Positions 1 through 9,075 of a stretch of DNA of 64,000 nt are shown here, piece by piece. The position numbers and the translations under genes were made by a program. The DNA is taken from contig LBUS01000002.1 of assembly GCA_000992695.1 (NCBI GenBank), positions 79,153 through 143,152 of the forward strand, given 5' to 3'. The stretch is from Candidatus Peregrinibacteria bacterium GW2011_GWF2_38_29. GTDB lineage: Bacteria; Patescibacteriota; Gracilibacteria; UBA1369; UBA12463. The notes beneath the pieces were generated by a model. That model was not told the origin of the DNA. It saw only the letters and a program-made list of their open reading frames with translations, and made no database searches. Position 1 is the first letter of the stretch; each line of letters starts with the position of its first letter.

Positions 1-401
1 CAACTTATAAAGAGCTTACAAAAGGGGATTTGATTGTTGTTTTTGGAGCGACAGGTGGCGGGAGAGATAAAGGCAAAAGGCCTATTATGGGTGAAATTGC
101 GGATAAATATGCCGATTATATTATTCTGACGGATGATGACCCTTATGAAGAGGATGAAATCGAAATTATTGAAATGATTGCGAAAGGTATAAAACGTAAA
201 GAAGGGGAAAAGCTTTGGAAGATTCCGGATAGATATGAAGCGATTAAATTGGCGCTTTATTTAGCCAAAAAAGACGATACTGTGATTGTTTCCGGAAAGG
301 GTTGTGAAGAGATCATGATGATTCATGGAAAGAAAATTCCGTGGAATGATGCTGAGGTGATCAAGGCAATTTTATCGCGTGAAATTAAGGTGCAGATTTA
401 A
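1..401 (+). CDS. murE: MurE-like Mur ligase, C-terminal fragment (5' end outside window)
   Basis: The frame is open to the left edge, so this is the C-terminal ~130 residues of a Mur ligase, the cytoplasmic ATP-dependent family that adds amino acids to UDP-MurNAc peptides. The MurE-type C-domain is recognisable from VFGATGGGRDKGKRPIMGEI, TDDDPYEED and GKGCEEIMMI. Two positions are unusual. The DNPR motif that binds the meso-DAP carboxylate in DAP-adding MurE is replaced by DDPY, and the usual GKGHE reads GKGCE. The amino acid added therefore cannot be assumed to be meso-DAP. The truB start follows 16 nt after the stop. A related Mur ligase of changed specificity is the main alternative. Confidence 0.8.
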   Translation, partial: TYKELTKGDLIVVFGATGGGRDKGKRPIMGEIADKYADYIILTDDDPYEEDEIEIIEMIAKGIKRKEGEKLWKIPDRYEAIKLALYLAKKDDTVIVSGKGCEEIMMIHGKKIPWNDAEVIKAILSREIKVQI

Positions 402-417
402 ATAATTTATTATAAAA

Positions 418-1116
418 ATGGTTGATTTGAATGGTTTTTTGATTGTTGATAAGCCGACCGAAATGACTTCTTTTAAAGTTATAGATTATTTGAGGCGCGT
501 TACGGGTGTGCGAAAAATTGGGCACGGCGGGACGCTTGATCCTTTTGCGACCGGAGTTTTGATTATTGCGATTGGTAAAGCGACAAAAAGATTGGACGAG
601 TTTTTGGGTAGCGATAAAATTTATTTGGCAAAAGTTAGGTTTGGCGCGGTTTCGGATACTTATGATAGGGATGGTGTTATTGTTCCATATGAAAAAGGCG
701 CGAAATCGTTTGATGTATCTCGCGTTTCGCTAGATGTGATCAAAAAAGTTGTTCAACAGTTTGTGGGCGATATTGAACAGATGCCACCGAAATTTTCCGC
801 AATAAAGATCAAAGGCCGAAGAGCTTATGATTATGCGCGAAAAGGCGTTGAGATTGAGATGACTGCGCGAAAAGTTAAGGTTTATGATATTGAAGTTGTT
901 GATTATAAATGGCCGGATTTGGATATTCGAGTGAGATGTGGAAAAGGGACTTATATAAGGAGCTTGGCTTTTGATATTGGCGAAAAGCTTGGATGCGGAG
1001 CTTATTTGCAGGAGCTTAGAAGGGAAAGCGTTGGTGATTTTGATTTGAGAAGAGCGACAAAGCTTGAAGATTTGAAAGTCGCAGAGGATGTTTTAAAAAT
1101 GATTTTTGCGAATTAA
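418..1116 (+). CDS. truB: tRNA pseudouridine(55) synthase TruB
   Basis: TruB isomerises U55 in the T-loop of tRNAs to pseudouridine. The N-terminus FLIVDKPTEMTSFKVIDYLR and the catalytic motif GGTLDPFATGVL (Asp about residue 41) are typical. KGTYIRSLAFDIG near residue 190 is the second conserved block. At 232 residues it is shorter than enterobacterial TruB (about 310) because the C-terminal PUA-type domain is missing or minimal. No Shine-Dalgarno sequence precedes the ATG, only AT-rich DNA. One tRNA in this window (tRNA-Lys) has C instead of U at the likely position 55 and could not be a substrate. Confidence 0.95.
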   Translation: MVDLNGFLIVDKPTEMTSFKVIDYLRRVTGVRKIGHGGTLDPFATGVLIIAIGKATKRLDEFLGSDKIYLAKVRFGAVSDTYDRDGVIVPYEKGAKSFDVSRVSLDVIKKVVQQFVGDIEQMPPKFSAIKIKGRRAYDYARKGVEIEMTARKVKVYDIEVVDYKWPDLDIRVRCGKGTYIRSLAFDIGEKLGCGAYLQELRRESVGDFDLRRATKLEDLKVAEDVLKMIFAN

Positions 1117-1134
1117 TTAATACGCCTTTATAAT
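1106..1134 (+). promoter_or_regulatory. Promoter of a leaderless WecA/TagO-like mRNA
   Basis: TTGCGA at 1106-1111, a 17-bp spacer and a perfect TATAAT at 1129-1134 lie inside the end of truB. Six nt then separate the -10 box from the ATG at 1141, so transcription would begin at or next to the start codon. Confidence 0.65.
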
Positions 1135-1140
1135 TTGTTT

Positions 1141-2190
1141 ATGCAATTTTTTTATCCGATTATATTTGCTTTTGCTTTGGGCCTACTTCTGATGTTTTTG
1201 GCTGTGAAGATTTTTCCAAAGCTTGGAATGTTGGATCGACCATGGAAATATGGCTTAAAAAGAGAAAGAATCCCTTATTATGGCGGGATTGCGATTTATT
1301 TAACTTTTATTACTGCGGTTTTGATGTTTTTGCCTTTTGATAGGCAAGTGGCTGGTGTTTTGATTGGTGGAAGTATGATTTTTATTGTTAGCCTGCTTGA
1401 TGATATTTTTGATGTGAAGCCTGTTATTCGTTTGATTGTGCAGGTTCTGGCGGCGTGTATTTTGATTTTGAGTGGGATTGGGATTTTATCGATTAGTAAT
1501 CCTTTTGGAGGCGCACCTTTTATTCTTGATGCGCAGAAATTTGAATTTGTTATATTTGGTATAAAGATGAGCTTCGCGCTGTTATCTGCTATTTTTACGA
1601 TTATTTGGGTAATTTTGATTATAAATACGATAAATTTTTTGGATGGAGTTCCGGGCATGGTTTCCGGAACAAGCACTATTGCCGGATTTGCGATTTTTTT
1701 GCTTGCGATTCGACCCGGGAATCTAGTTGATCAGCATGCGGTTGCTTTGATGGCGGGCGTTATTGCTATCACCGCTTTGAGCTTTTTGATTTTCGATTTT
1801 CATCCACCAAAAATATTGATGGGTGATACGGGAAGTATGTTTTTGGGCTTTATTTTGGCCACTTTGGCAATTTATTCCGGTGGAAAAGTCGCGACAGCTT
1901 TTCTTGTTCTTGGTTTTCCGATTTTGGATGCGGTTTGGGCGATATTTAGGCGTTTGCTTAGCGGCAAATCGCCATTTAAAGGAGATCTTGGGCATTTTCA
2001 CCACAGGTTGATTGCAATTGGCTTATCTGAAAGGAAAGCAATGCTTACGATTTATTTTGTGAGCTTGGTTTTTGGTGGAATTGCGGTTTTTATTGGAAGT
2101 GGGCAGAAATTGGTGGCAATTATTATTATGGCGATTTTGATGGTTTTGATCGGTTTTGTCATGGCCAAACGTCTTGATATTAAGCGCTGA
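1141..2190 (+). CDS. WecA/TagO-type polyprenyl-phosphate sugar-1-phosphate transferase
   Basis: Polytopic membrane enzyme of the MraY/WecA family (PF00953). It transfers a UDP-amino-sugar phosphate to undecaprenyl phosphate, which starts synthesis of a cell-surface glycan. About ten hydrophobic segments are visible. The catalytic Asp pair is in LLDDIFDVKP, NTINFLDGVPG and ILMGDTGSMFLGF are family motifs, and LGHFHHRLIAIG is the H-x-H-H-R-L motif of the WecA/TagO branch rather than MraY. I place the start at the ATG at 1141. An upstream in-frame TTG at 1135 would add two residues but lies right behind the -10 box. MraY itself is the less likely alternative. The gene ends in TGA, which supports the standard code. 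Confidence 0.88.
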   Translation: MQFFYPIIFAFALGLLLMFLAVKIFPKLGMLDRPWKYGLKRERIPYYGGIAIYLTFITAVLMFLPFDRQVAGVLIGGSMIFIVSLLDDIFDVKPVIRLIVQVLAACILILSGIGILSISNPFGGAPFILDAQKFEFVIFGIKMSFALLSAIFTIIWVILIINTINFLDGVPGMVSGTSTIAGFAIFLLAIRPGNLVDQHAVALMAGVIAITALSFLIFDFHPPKILMGDTGSMFLGFILATLAIYSGGKVATAFLVLGFPILDAVWAIFRRLLSGKSPFKGDLGHFHHRLIAIGLSERKAMLTIYFVSLVFGGIAVFIGSGQKLVAIIIMAILMVLIGFVMAKRLDIKR

Positions 2191-2204
2191 TTGGAGTATA
2201 TAAT
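2174..2204 (+). promoter_or_regulatory. Promoter of a leaderless dnaG mRNA
   Basis: TATAAT at 2199-2204 is followed by 7 nt and the dnaG ATG at 2212. A possible -35 TTGATA at 2174-2179 gives a long 19-bp spacer. Pairing it with TATATA at 2197-2202 instead gives 17 bp. Confidence 0.55.
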
Positions 2205-2211
2205 TTATGCT

Positions 2212-3984
2212 ATGGCAGACTTAGTTGCGGACATAAAGGCGCGGCTTTCTATTGAGGATGTTGTTGCAAATTACATCCCTTTAAAACGTGCCGGCAGAAG
2301 TTTTAAGGCGTGTTGTCCTTTTCACAATGAAAAGACGCCTAGTTTCGTTGTGAGTCCGGAAAAGCAAATTGCTTATTGTTTTGGGTGTCATCAGGGTGGC
2401 GATATGTTTAAATTTGTTGAGCAGGTTGAGAATACGGATTTTATGGGAGCTATGCGGATTTTGGCGGATCGGGCGGGACTTAAGCTTGAAGATTATAAAA
2501 TTGAAACCGATAAGCCAAGAATCAGTAAATCCGAGAAAGAGACTTTAATTCAGATGCACGAGGCTGCCGCAGAATATTTTGTTGACAATTTATGGAATAC
2601 CGAAGATGGCAAAAAGGTCATGCAGTATTTGAAAAATCGAGGAATGACAGATGTGATAATCAGGCATTTTAAAGTTGGTTTTGCGCCGGATAATGACAGT
2701 GGACTTATTGATCATTTAGTTAAAAAAGGCTTTCAAAAGAGTGCGATGATTAAATCCGGTTTGGTTACAAGTAAAGACGTTTCTTCGGATAAGATTTTTG
2801 ATAAATTTCGAATGCGGCTTATGTTCCCGATTGCAGATGCCACGGGCAACGTTATTGCTTTTGGTGGACGTGCTTTAAAAGACGCGCAAGAGCCAAAATA
2901 TTTGAATTCTCCGGAAACGGAAATTTATCACAAGGGTTCTGTTTTATATGGACTTTATTATGCAAAGAAGGCCATTAAAGATGCTGACGAAGTCGTTGTG
3001 GTTGAAGGATATATGGATACTTTGATGTCTTTTCAATCCGGAATTGAAAACGTTGTTGCGAGTTCCGGAACAGCGCTTACGCAGGAGCACGCGCGTATGA
3101 TTAAAAGAATAACTTCAAACGCTGTTTTTGCGTTTGATAATGATAATGCCGGACAGGAAGCTTCTAAGCGCGCGTTTATTATTGCGCAGGAACAGGAAAT
3201 GTCGATTAAATTTTTGAAAGTTCCGCATGGCAAAGATCCTGCTGATAGCGCGAAAGAGAATCCGGATGAGCTTAAGGCTGCTATTAAGAATGCAAAGCCG
3301 TTTTTGGAAGTGTTTTTTGATAATTTGGCCGGGAGGTTTGATTTGAATGATCAGGCGCAATTAATGGAATTTTTGCGTGAATGTATGTCTGTTTTGAGCG
3401 CTGTTAAAAATAATATTATTCAAGATTTGGCTGTAAGAAGTCTTTCTGCGAGGATAAACGTGAAAGAGGAAAAAATTTATGACGAAATCGAAAGATATAA
3501 GAGCTTGGCCTTAAAACAGCCGCAAAGTAAAATGAAGGAGCCTCCTTCAGATAATGGTGCAAATGTTAAAAAGATGTCTGCAGAAGATACGATTTTAGCT
3601 ATACTTTTTCTTTACCCTGAACTTTTTTCAACAATTGATTCCAGGATTGATGAAAATGATTTTGAAAATGAATTAAAATCGCTTTACAAAACCTTTGTCA
3701 CTCAAGACGGTTCTATTACTGATGCAATTCTGAAAAATTTAGATTCTGAGCAAGAGCGTAACCGCGTACATTTTTTGAGTTTATATGCTGAATCTAGGTA
3801 CGAAAATATTAAAGCTGAAGCCGTTAGGAAGGATTTTGACCAGCTTGTACAACACGTTGTTTCAAAGAAAATGGTTGTTAAAAAAGAAGAGCTGAAGAAA
3901 ATGATCAAAGAGGCTGATAGAAAAGGAGATATGGGAGGGCGAGAAGCTCTTCTGAACGATCTACAAAAGTTATGTTCCAAATAA
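2212..3984 (+). CDS. dnaG: DNA primase DnaG
   Basis: DnaG makes the RNA primers for chromosome replication. In order it has an N-terminal CHC2-type zinc finger ([11 protein letters not shown] ... YCFGCHQGG, residues ~35-65), the RNA-polymerase core, and a TOPRIM fold ([11 protein letters not shown], then [11 protein letters not shown], residues ~265-320). A C-terminal region of about 190 residues should contact the helicase. The chosen ATG gives [21 protein letters not shown], which matches DnaG N-termini; a TTG at 2191 would add seven residues unlike the family. dnaG is followed directly by rpoD, the old macromolecular-synthesis arrangement. Confidence 0.96.
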   Translation: MADLVADIKARLSIEDVVANYIPLKRAGRSFKACCPFHNEKTPSFVVSPEKQIAYCFGCHQGGDMFKFVEQVENTDFMGAMRILADRAGLKLEDYKIETDKPRISKSEKETLIQMHEAAAEYFVDNLWNTEDGKKVMQYLKNRGMTDVIIRHFKVGFAPDNDSGLIDHLVKKGFQKSAMIKSGLVTSKDVSSDKIFDKFRMRLMFPIADATGNVIAFGGRALKDAQEPKYLNSPETEIYHKGSVLYGLYYAKKAIKDADEVVVVEGYMDTLMSFQSGIENVVASSGTALTQEHARMIKRITSNAVFAFDNDNAGQEASKRAFIIAQEQEMSIKFLKVPHGKDPADSAKENPDELKAAIKNAKPFLEVFFDNLAGRFDLNDQAQLMEFLRECMSVLSAVKNNIIQDLAVRSLSARINVKEEKIYDEIERYKSLALKQPQSKMKEPPSDNGANVKKMSAEDTILAILFLYPELFSTIDSRIDENDFENELKSLYKTFVTQDGSITDAILKNLDSEQERNRVHFLSLYAESRYENIKAEAVRKDFDQLVQHVVSKKMVVKKEELKKMIKEADRKGDMGGREALLNDLQKLCSK

Positions 3985-3997
3985 AATAATTGAATTT

Positions 3998-5134
3998 ATG
4001 GCAAAAATTAAAAAGTTTATAGTGCACCCGACCGATGATAGATTGGCCGGTTTTCCAAAAGAGGTTCAGGATCTTGTTAAAAAAGGTCGTGGACAAGGTT
4101 TTATTACACAGGAAGAGCTTCTTAAAGCTGTTCCACATGCGGAAGATGACGTTATTCTTCTGGATGAGATTTATAGTTTATTTTTGGATTGTGGAGTTGA
4201 GGTTATTGATATGAAAGAGGCTGATTCTATGATTTGGGATGCTGAGCCAAAAGATGAAGTTACGCCTGAGGTTGTTCGTGTTGATAAAAAGAAAAAAACT
4301 TCTGATTATAACGAGATTGCGAATGATTCAATTAGACTTTATTTATGCGAAATTGGTAAAGTTTCGCTTTTGAACGGTAAGCAAGAAGTTGATCTTGCGA
4401 GACGTATTCTTAAGGGTGATCAGTCTGCAAAACAACAGCTTGCGGAAGCCAACTTGAGACTTGTTGTCAGTATTGCTAAAAAATATATTGGACGCGGTCT
4501 TTCTTTCTTGGATTTAATTCAGGAAGGGAATATTGGTCTTTTCCGTGCGGTTGAAAAATTTGATGCGAAAAGAGGATTTAAATTTTCAACATATGCAACT
4601 TGGTGGATTCGTCAGGCTATAACTCGTGCTATTGCAGATCAAGCCAGAACGATTCGTATTCCGGTTCATATGGTTGAAACGATTAATAAGCTTACTCATA
4701 CGCAAAGAAGACTTGTGCAAGAACTTGGTCGCGAACCTTTGATTGAAGAGCTTGCGGCTGAAATGGACATGGATATAAAAAAGATTAAACACATTCTTAA
4801 GATTTCTCAGGATATTGTTTCTTTGGAAGCGCCGGTTGGTGCTGAGGAAGATAGCAAATTGGGCGATTTTATTGAGGACGACGATACTTTGAGCCCATCT
4901 GATAATACAAATAGACAGCTTGTTAAAGAGAATATTCTGAGTTTGCTTCAATATTTAACCCCACGCGAAAGAAAGATTATTGAAATGCGTTTTGGGCTTA
5001 AAGATGGCGTTGGACATACTTTGGAAGAAGTTGGTCGTGAATTTAAAGTTACACGTGAAAGAATTAGACAAATTGAAGCAAAGGTTTTGCAAAAGTTAAA
5101 AGAACATCCGCTTAGTGCGAAGATTCGTCCATGA
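3998..5134 (+). CDS. rpoD: Primary RNA polymerase sigma factor RpoD
   Basis: This is the housekeeping sigma-70 factor of 378 residues. Regions visible in order are a short region-1.1-like domain (residues 1-80), region 1.2 ([17 protein letters not shown]), region 2 ([18 protein letters not shown], then [20 protein letters not shown] for -10 melting and recognition), region 3, and region 4.2 ([20 protein letters not shown]) for the -35 box. It starts 13 nt after dnaG. The window encodes two further sigma-70 proteins at 16.8-18.6 and 19.0-20.8 kb. This one is by far the most canonical, and the many TTGNNN/TATAAT promoters here fit its expected specificity. It ends in TGA. Confidence 0.97.
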   Translation: MAKIKKFIVHPTDDRLAGFPKEVQDLVKKGRGQGFITQEELLKAVPHAEDDVILLDEIYSLFLDCGVEVIDMKEADSMIWDAEPKDEVTPEVVRVDKKKKTSDYNEIANDSIRLYLCEIGKVSLLNGKQEVDLARRILKGDQSAKQQLAEANLRLVVSIAKKYIGRGLSFLDLIQEGNIGLFRAVEKFDAKRGFKFSTYATWWIRQAITRAIADQARTIRIPVHMVETINKLTHTQRRLVQELGREPLIEELAAEMDMDIKKIKHILKISQDIVSLEAPVGAEEDSKLGDFIEDDDTLSPSDNTNRQLVKENILSLLQYLTPRERKIIEMRFGLKDGVGHTLEEVGREFKVTRERIRQIEAKVLQKLKEHPLSAKIRP

Positions 5135-5176
5135 TGACGAAATTTTAAATATCAATTATCAATTACCAAAATAATT

Positions 5177-5698
5177 ATGGCAGACGAACAAAATCAAACA
5201 CAAGGAGGAGGACAGGTCGGCGATGATAAAATGACTTTTGTTACTAAAGAAGGTCTTCAAAAGATCCAAGAAGAGCTTGAAAATCTTAAAAACGTAAAAA
5301 GAAAGGACGTCGTTGAGAGAATCAAGGAAGCTATTACTTATGGTGATCTTTCTGAGAACTCTGAATATGAAGATGCGAAAAATGAACAAGCTTTCGTTGA
5401 AGGTAGAATCATTGAGCTTGAAGACAAGGTCAAATATGCAAAAATTATTGATGAAAAGAAAAAATCTGCAAATCAGGTTAGAATTGGCAGCACTGTGACA
5501 ATAAGAAGAGTTGGAAAAAAGTCTGCTGAATCAGAAGAATATATAGTTGTTGGTTCAACTGAAGCAGATCCTGTAAATGGCAAGATCTCAAACGAATCGC
5601 CTGTTGGCAAAGCTTTGCTTGGCAAAGAAGATGGCGAAACTGTAAAAGTTTCCGCTCCAGCCGGTTTTATTGAATATGAGATCGTGAAAGTGAAATAA
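5177..5698 (+). CDS. greA: Transcription elongation factor GreA
   Basis: GreA rescues backtracked RNA polymerase by stimulating cleavage of the transcript 3' end through the secondary channel. The coiled-coil N-domain (FVTKEGLQKIQEELENLKNV) has the conserved tip DLSENSEYEDAK, with the acidic residues used in catalysis. The C-terminal FKBP-like domain includes VGSTEADPVNGKISNESPVG and GKALLG. There is a poorly conserved N-terminal extension of about 18 residues rich in Q and G. At 173 residues it is slightly longer than usual (~158). No Shine-Dalgarno is seen before the ATG. The next gene follows within 10 nt. Confidence 0.96.
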   Translation: MADEQNQTQGGGQVGDDKMTFVTKEGLQKIQEELENLKNVKRKDVVERIKEAITYGDLSENSEYEDAKNEQAFVEGRIIELEDKVKYAKIIDEKKKSANQVRIGSTVTIRRVGKKSAESEEYIVVGSTEADPVNGKISNESPVGKALLGKEDGETVKVSAPAGFIEYEIVKVK

Positions 5699-5708
5699 AC
5701 ATAATAAA

Positions 5709-6428
5709 ATGCGATTCGGACCATCTCTAAAGGTTATTTCCGAGGCAACTCTTGTGATTGGGTTTTTTGTTGTTGGGTTTTATATGGTTTTGAGTATTTA
5801 TGGTTATAGGTACGATACGATTCTTAATGACTTTGAAAAGACCAGCATTGTTGATCTTGGAGGCTATTTGAAAGATGTTGATGTTTTTTTGGATGACGTT
5901 AAGGTTTCCAATAAGCTTCCTTTTACAATTCGAGGAGTTAATCCTGGAATTCATCACGTAGTCGTAAAGGGGCCTTCGCATTTTGATTTTAAGGCGTTTT
6001 TGAATGTTAGTAATGATTTAGTTTCAAAAATAGACTCAGTTATTCTTATGCCTGATAAAATCGTTTTTAATGAGGTCGTTTTTGATCCGGCTTTTAAGTT
6101 TGAAAGTGAGGTTTATGCCGATAGGAGTGTTTATTCTAATGGCAATGAGGTTTGGTTTGTTAATCCTGATGGTGTAAAAAAACTTATCTCAAGGATGTAT
6201 TCTCCCGTGACGATGGTGAAATTATTTTCAGATGGATATAGTTTGCTTTTCGTTCGCGATAAGAAGCTCTTTTTTTGTGATCAGCTAATGCAAAACTGCT
6301 ATGCGCTTCGTGATTACAAAGAAGGGGATTTGTTTATTTCAAAAGCCGGTAAGATTTTTTATAAGGAAAAATCCGGGAAAATCTTTGAGTTTGAGATTAT
6401 GAAGGAAAGTTCTATCTATGCTTTTTAG
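5709..6428 (+). CDS. PEGA-domain membrane-anchored protein
   Basis: 239 residues with one N-terminal membrane helix (residues ~13-30, VIGFFVVGFYMVLSIYGY), then an outward-facing region. Residues ~45-80 look like a PEGA domain, a surface beta-module: VDVFLDDVKVSNKLPFTIRG followed by VNPGIHHVVVKGP. The remaining ~150 residues read like beta-propeller blades (VWFVNPDG, LLFVRDKKLFF, KIFYKEKSGKIFEF) but I cannot assign them. Its last 17 nt overlap the end of the convergent gene at 6412. Function is unknown; a cell-surface or envelope role is inference. Confidence 0.7.
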   Translation: MRFGPSLKVISEATLVIGFFVVGFYMVLSIYGYRYDTILNDFEKTSIVDLGGYLKDVDVFLDDVKVSNKLPFTIRGVNPGIHHVVVKGPSHFDFKAFLNVSNDLVSKIDSVILMPDKIVFNEVVFDPAFKFESEVYADRSVYSNGNEVWFVNPDGVKKLISRMYSPVTMVKLFSDGYSLLFVRDKKLFFCDQLMQNCYALRDYKEGDLFISKAGKIFYKEKSGKIFEFEIMKESSIYAF

Positions 6429-6807
6429 TCGTGTATTTCGGAATGTTCATTTTAGCTGCGATTTCTTTGCTTTCTTTTTTATATTTCTTGAAGAATGTAT
6501 AGACCTGTTTGCCTGTCCAATAAACAAATATTAAAAGCGTAAAATAAAGCATGAATCTCATGCTGAAGAATGCGATATTCTCATAGCGCGAGAATACGAG
6601 GAAGCCTATTATTGCTGCAAAATATAACAAATTTAGAGGTACGGTTCCAAAATTCTTTTTAAACGCCGGATTCTTGTGTTTTTTGATTAAGAATCTTGAT
6701 ATTAATGCGCCTGTCAATAATATTAAAAAAAGCACTAAGAATATCGTATAGAAGCTAAATTTTACGCCTGGAGCAGGGGAGAATAAGTATTTTAGAATGT
6801 CATTCAT
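6412..6807 (-). CDS. Small polytopic membrane protein, unknown function
   Basis: 131 residues with about four hydrophobic stretches: YTIFLVLFLILLTGALISRF (residues ~20-39), LLYFAAIIGFLVF, FFSMRFMLYFTLLIFVYW and a shorter part. The tail is basic (KKYKKESKEIAAKMN ... TTKKHR), so the C-terminus is probably cytoplasmic. It starts 5 nt after lgt ends and so is last in the pyrG-lgt gene run. I do not recognise a family. Its 3' end overlaps the convergent PEGA gene by 17 nt. Confidence 0.65.
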   Translation of the reverse strand: MNDILKYLFSPAPGVKFSFYTIFLVLFLILLTGALISRFLIKKHKNPAFKKNFGTVPLNLLYFAAIIGFLVFSRYENIAFFSMRFMLYFTLLIFVYWTGKQVYTFFKKYKKESKEIAAKMNIPKYTTKKHR

Positions 6808-6812
6808 GGTTG

Positions 6813-7604
6813 TTATTTTTTAAGTTTTTTTATTATTGGGTCGAACAAATTATACCTATTTAGAAAAAATATTAAAGAGATTATGAATACTGACATGGAA
6901 GCTATGTGTGCGAATCTTATTCCTAATATTTCAAGAGCTTCATTTCCGCGCCAGAATTCTTCCAAAAATCTAAAGCCGCTGTATGAAATTATTCCAATAA
7001 ACATTATATTTCCTTGTTTGATTTTGTTTTTTAGCATCAAGACGCCTAAAGTGATCGTTAGCACTATTAGGAATAATGTGCCATATATTTGCACCGGATG
7101 TATTGGGATTGTGTATGGGATTTCTATATTTTCAAAACTTATTCCCCATGGGAGTTCTGTTGGAGAACCATAGTTCGTTCCATCGAAAAAGGCTCCAATA
7201 TAACCAAAGATCATCCCCAGCAATATGGAAACCGTCAATACGTCGCCCCATTTCATCATGTTCTCACGTGTGCGTTTTGCATACCAATAAAATGCAATTG
7301 TTATTCCTGCGATTGCGCCCCAAAAAGACAGCCCTTTATCCCATATTGAGATTAGTCCAAATAGCTTGTTAAGGCCAAAATCTGAGAAGTAGTAATCCAG
7401 ATTTTTAAATATAAAAACCATTCTCGAGACTATTAATCCGGATAATAATATTTTGAAAAAATAAATGCGCAGAAAGTTTAATTTTAGCCTTAACGTGAGT
7501 GCAAATTTTGTTAGAGATAAGCTGCCGACAAGGAATCCCATAATAATAAATACCCATAAGGTGTTTATGGCTATTGGTCCGTATTCAAAGAGTATTGGGT
7601 ACAT
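6813..7604 (-). CDS. lgt: Prolipoprotein diacylglyceryl transferase Lgt
   Basis: Membrane enzyme that moves diacylglycerol from phosphatidylglycerol onto the lipobox cysteine of prelipoproteins. 263 residues with about seven membrane segments. The family block GAFFDGTNYGSPTELPWGIS is at ~residues 136-155, and IPIHPVQIYGTLFLI supplies the conserved HPxQ/Y motif. The usual G-R-x-N-F-N-x-E signature is altered (DGTNYGSPTE), but the surrounding spacing fits. The start codon overlaps the stop of the upstream gene (TAATG), suggesting coupled translation. A likely client in this window is the cyclophilin lipoprotein at 44.9 kb. Confidence 0.88.
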   Translation of the reverse strand: MYPILFEYGPIAINTLWVFIIMGFLVGSLSLTKFALTLRLKLNFLRIYFFKILLSGLIVSRMVFIFKNLDYYFSDFGLNKLFGLISIWDKGLSFWGAIAGITIAFYWYAKRTRENMMKWGDVLTVSILLGMIFGYIGAFFDGTNYGSPTELPWGISFENIEIPYTIPIHPVQIYGTLFLIVLTITLGVLMLKNKIKQGNIMFIGIISYSGFRFLEEFWRGNEALEILGIRFAHIASMSVFIISLIFFLNRYNLFDPIIKKLKK

Positions 7605-9001
7605 TAAAAGTTAAGTATGATTAATGTTGATAATATTAATATGAGTATAAATGCTAGAATCGCACTTGCAAGATTTTTCTTAAATAACATGTTGCGCGCG
7701 GTAAATGTTATGTTTGTTATGAATAAAATTGCCGTAATGTAATTGAATTGAACGGATTTTTGGATTGCGAATATTGAGCTTTCCGCATTTTCAATTATGT
7801 TTTTTGAAATGATATATTCTGAAATGATGTAAAACGTTAGGTAGAAAGCCAATAAATATCCGGAAAGAATTGTTAATTCGTCGATTGCTTTATTAAATAG
7901 CGAGTCTTGTTCAAGGCTGTCGCGCTCCTGTTTGATTTTGTCTTGTATGGATTTGATTTCACTTTCAACCTGCTCTTTTTCGTATAAAAGTTTTTTGATC
8001 GTTTCTTGCATTTCATTTAGCACTTCTTCGGAGATTTCTTTTTTATAAATCTTATTGTAATCGTTGAGTTTTTGTTTGACTATGCGGAGTTTGGTTTTAG
8101 CCTCTGTTAAGCGCGGATCTTCTTCTAAGCTTTCTTCTATAAATTCGAAAAATTGGTTTAAAAATTTATTTATCGAGGAAGGCCTCACCGAGTTTACAAT
8201 ATTGTTATTTCTCCATGTTGCGATTCTGCCTAAAATGTCTTGTTTAAGCGTTTTTCCAAGCTTATTTCTTTGGATATCGCTAAGCATTGTTTTTATTTCG
8301 ATGTTGAATGCTTGGACTTTTGCATCATTTGCTTTTTGAGCTATATATATTTCTTGATTTTGTATGTACCTAAGCAAATCTTCGCTTAAATGAGCGATAT
8401 AATCGGTGTTTGAACTCGTTTTAAGACGCATAAGCCTGTCTTTTCTTTTTTCTATATTTTCATATTCTTCAGGCTTTATTATTTCTCCAAAATTTTTAAA
8501 TAATTCTTCAATTTTTTTAACGACAAAGTCAACTTGGGCGGCGACATATTTGCTTTGTACTTCTTTATCGTCGAGCGTTTTTTTGGCGGCCATTGTAGCG
8601 TCACTTTCCTGTCCGGTTTGTTCTTTTTTGAATTCCGTATATAAATCAATTACGCCTTTTTGTTTTTCAGTTTCTTTTTCTTCAATTGTTGCCGCGCCTT
8701 TACAAAGAGTCTCAACCGCGAGGTGATATTCTTGATTTAGCTTTTTAAATGCGGAATATTTGTCTTTTGCTTCTATTGTACCTTTTACTTTTTTATTGTT
8801 TTGATCAACCGCTTCAAATTCGTATTTAACAATTTTACCGATGATTTTCTTTTCTTCCAGATCGGAAATCGGCGTAATATCCAGCACCGAGAACTCCATT
8901 TTATTAAGTTTTTCTCGGGCAGAATTTTCATTTTCCGCTTCGATGATCCCGTCAAGTTGGTTGCCTTCTTGATTTATGACGGTGTAACTAAACTTTTGCA
9001 T
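7604..9001 (-). CDS. Membrane protein with two GspF-N-like domains and a coiled coil
   Basis: 465 residues. Two tandem N-terminal modules resemble the ~40-residue start of GspF/PilC pilus-assembly platform proteins: FSYTVINQEGNQLDGIIEAE (from residue 4) and YEFEAVDQNNKKVKGTIEAK (from ~60). In each, the Ala-Leu helix (SAREKLNK, SAFKKLNQ) follows. A long charged coiled-coil region (~110-370) comes next, then four hydrophobic segments at the C-terminus (LSGYLLAFYLTFYIISEYII to the end). The cytoplasmic GspF four-helix domains are absent, so this is not an ordinary GspF. A link to type IV pili is inference, supported only by a prepilin peptidase elsewhere in the window. It is followed by lgt. Confidence 0.7.
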   Translation of the reverse strand: MQKFSYTVINQEGNQLDGIIEAENENSAREKLNKMEFSVLDITPISDLEEKKIIGKIVKYEFEAVDQNNKKVKGTIEAKDKYSAFKKLNQEYHLAVETLCKGAATIEEKETEKQKGVIDLYTEFKKEQTGQESDATMAAKKTLDDKEVQSKYVAAQVDFVVKKIEELFKNFGEIIKPEEYENIEKRKDRLMRLKTSSNTDYIAHLSEDLLRYIQNQEIYIAQKANDAKVQAFNIEIKTMLSDIQRNKLGKTLKQDILGRIATWRNNNIVNSVRPSSINKFLNQFFEFIEESLEEDPRLTEAKTKLRIVKQKLNDYNKIYKKEISEEVLNEMQETIKKLLYEKEQVESEIKSIQDKIKQERDSLEQDSLFNKAIDELTILSGYLLAFYLTFYIISEYIISKNIIENAESSIFAIQKSVQFNYITAILFITNITFTARNMLFKKNLASAILAFILILILSTLIILNF

Positions 9002-9005
9002 TTTA

Positions 9006-9075
9006 TTTATATAGGCCTGTGCTTTTTATTTATATAGACCTGTACTACTTCGTAGCGGTCTGCTGAGCGGCCTGT
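9006..9075 (-). repeat. CAGGCC-hairpin elements, one nested in another (pyrG 3' end)
   Basis: On the minus strand each unit reads CAGRCC, hairpin, ACAGGYC, TATATAAA. The inner unit has flanks at 9057-9062 and 9037-9043 around the hairpin CTAC-GAA-GTAG (9045-9055). The outer unit has flanks at 9069-9075 and 9014-9020, so the inner unit appears inserted in the outer one's hairpin. The AT tail is present twice (9029-9036 and 9006-9013). The element encodes the last residues and stop of pyrG and ends 4 nt before the next ATG. Related units lie at 40.1 and 44.2 kb. Confidence 0.7.

Noticed and set aside
1..5134. UGA recoded as glycine, as in Gracilibacteria/Absconditabacteria
   Set aside because: The WecA/TagO-like gene, rpoD and the antitoxin gene end in TGA directly before the next gene, so TGA is a stop.
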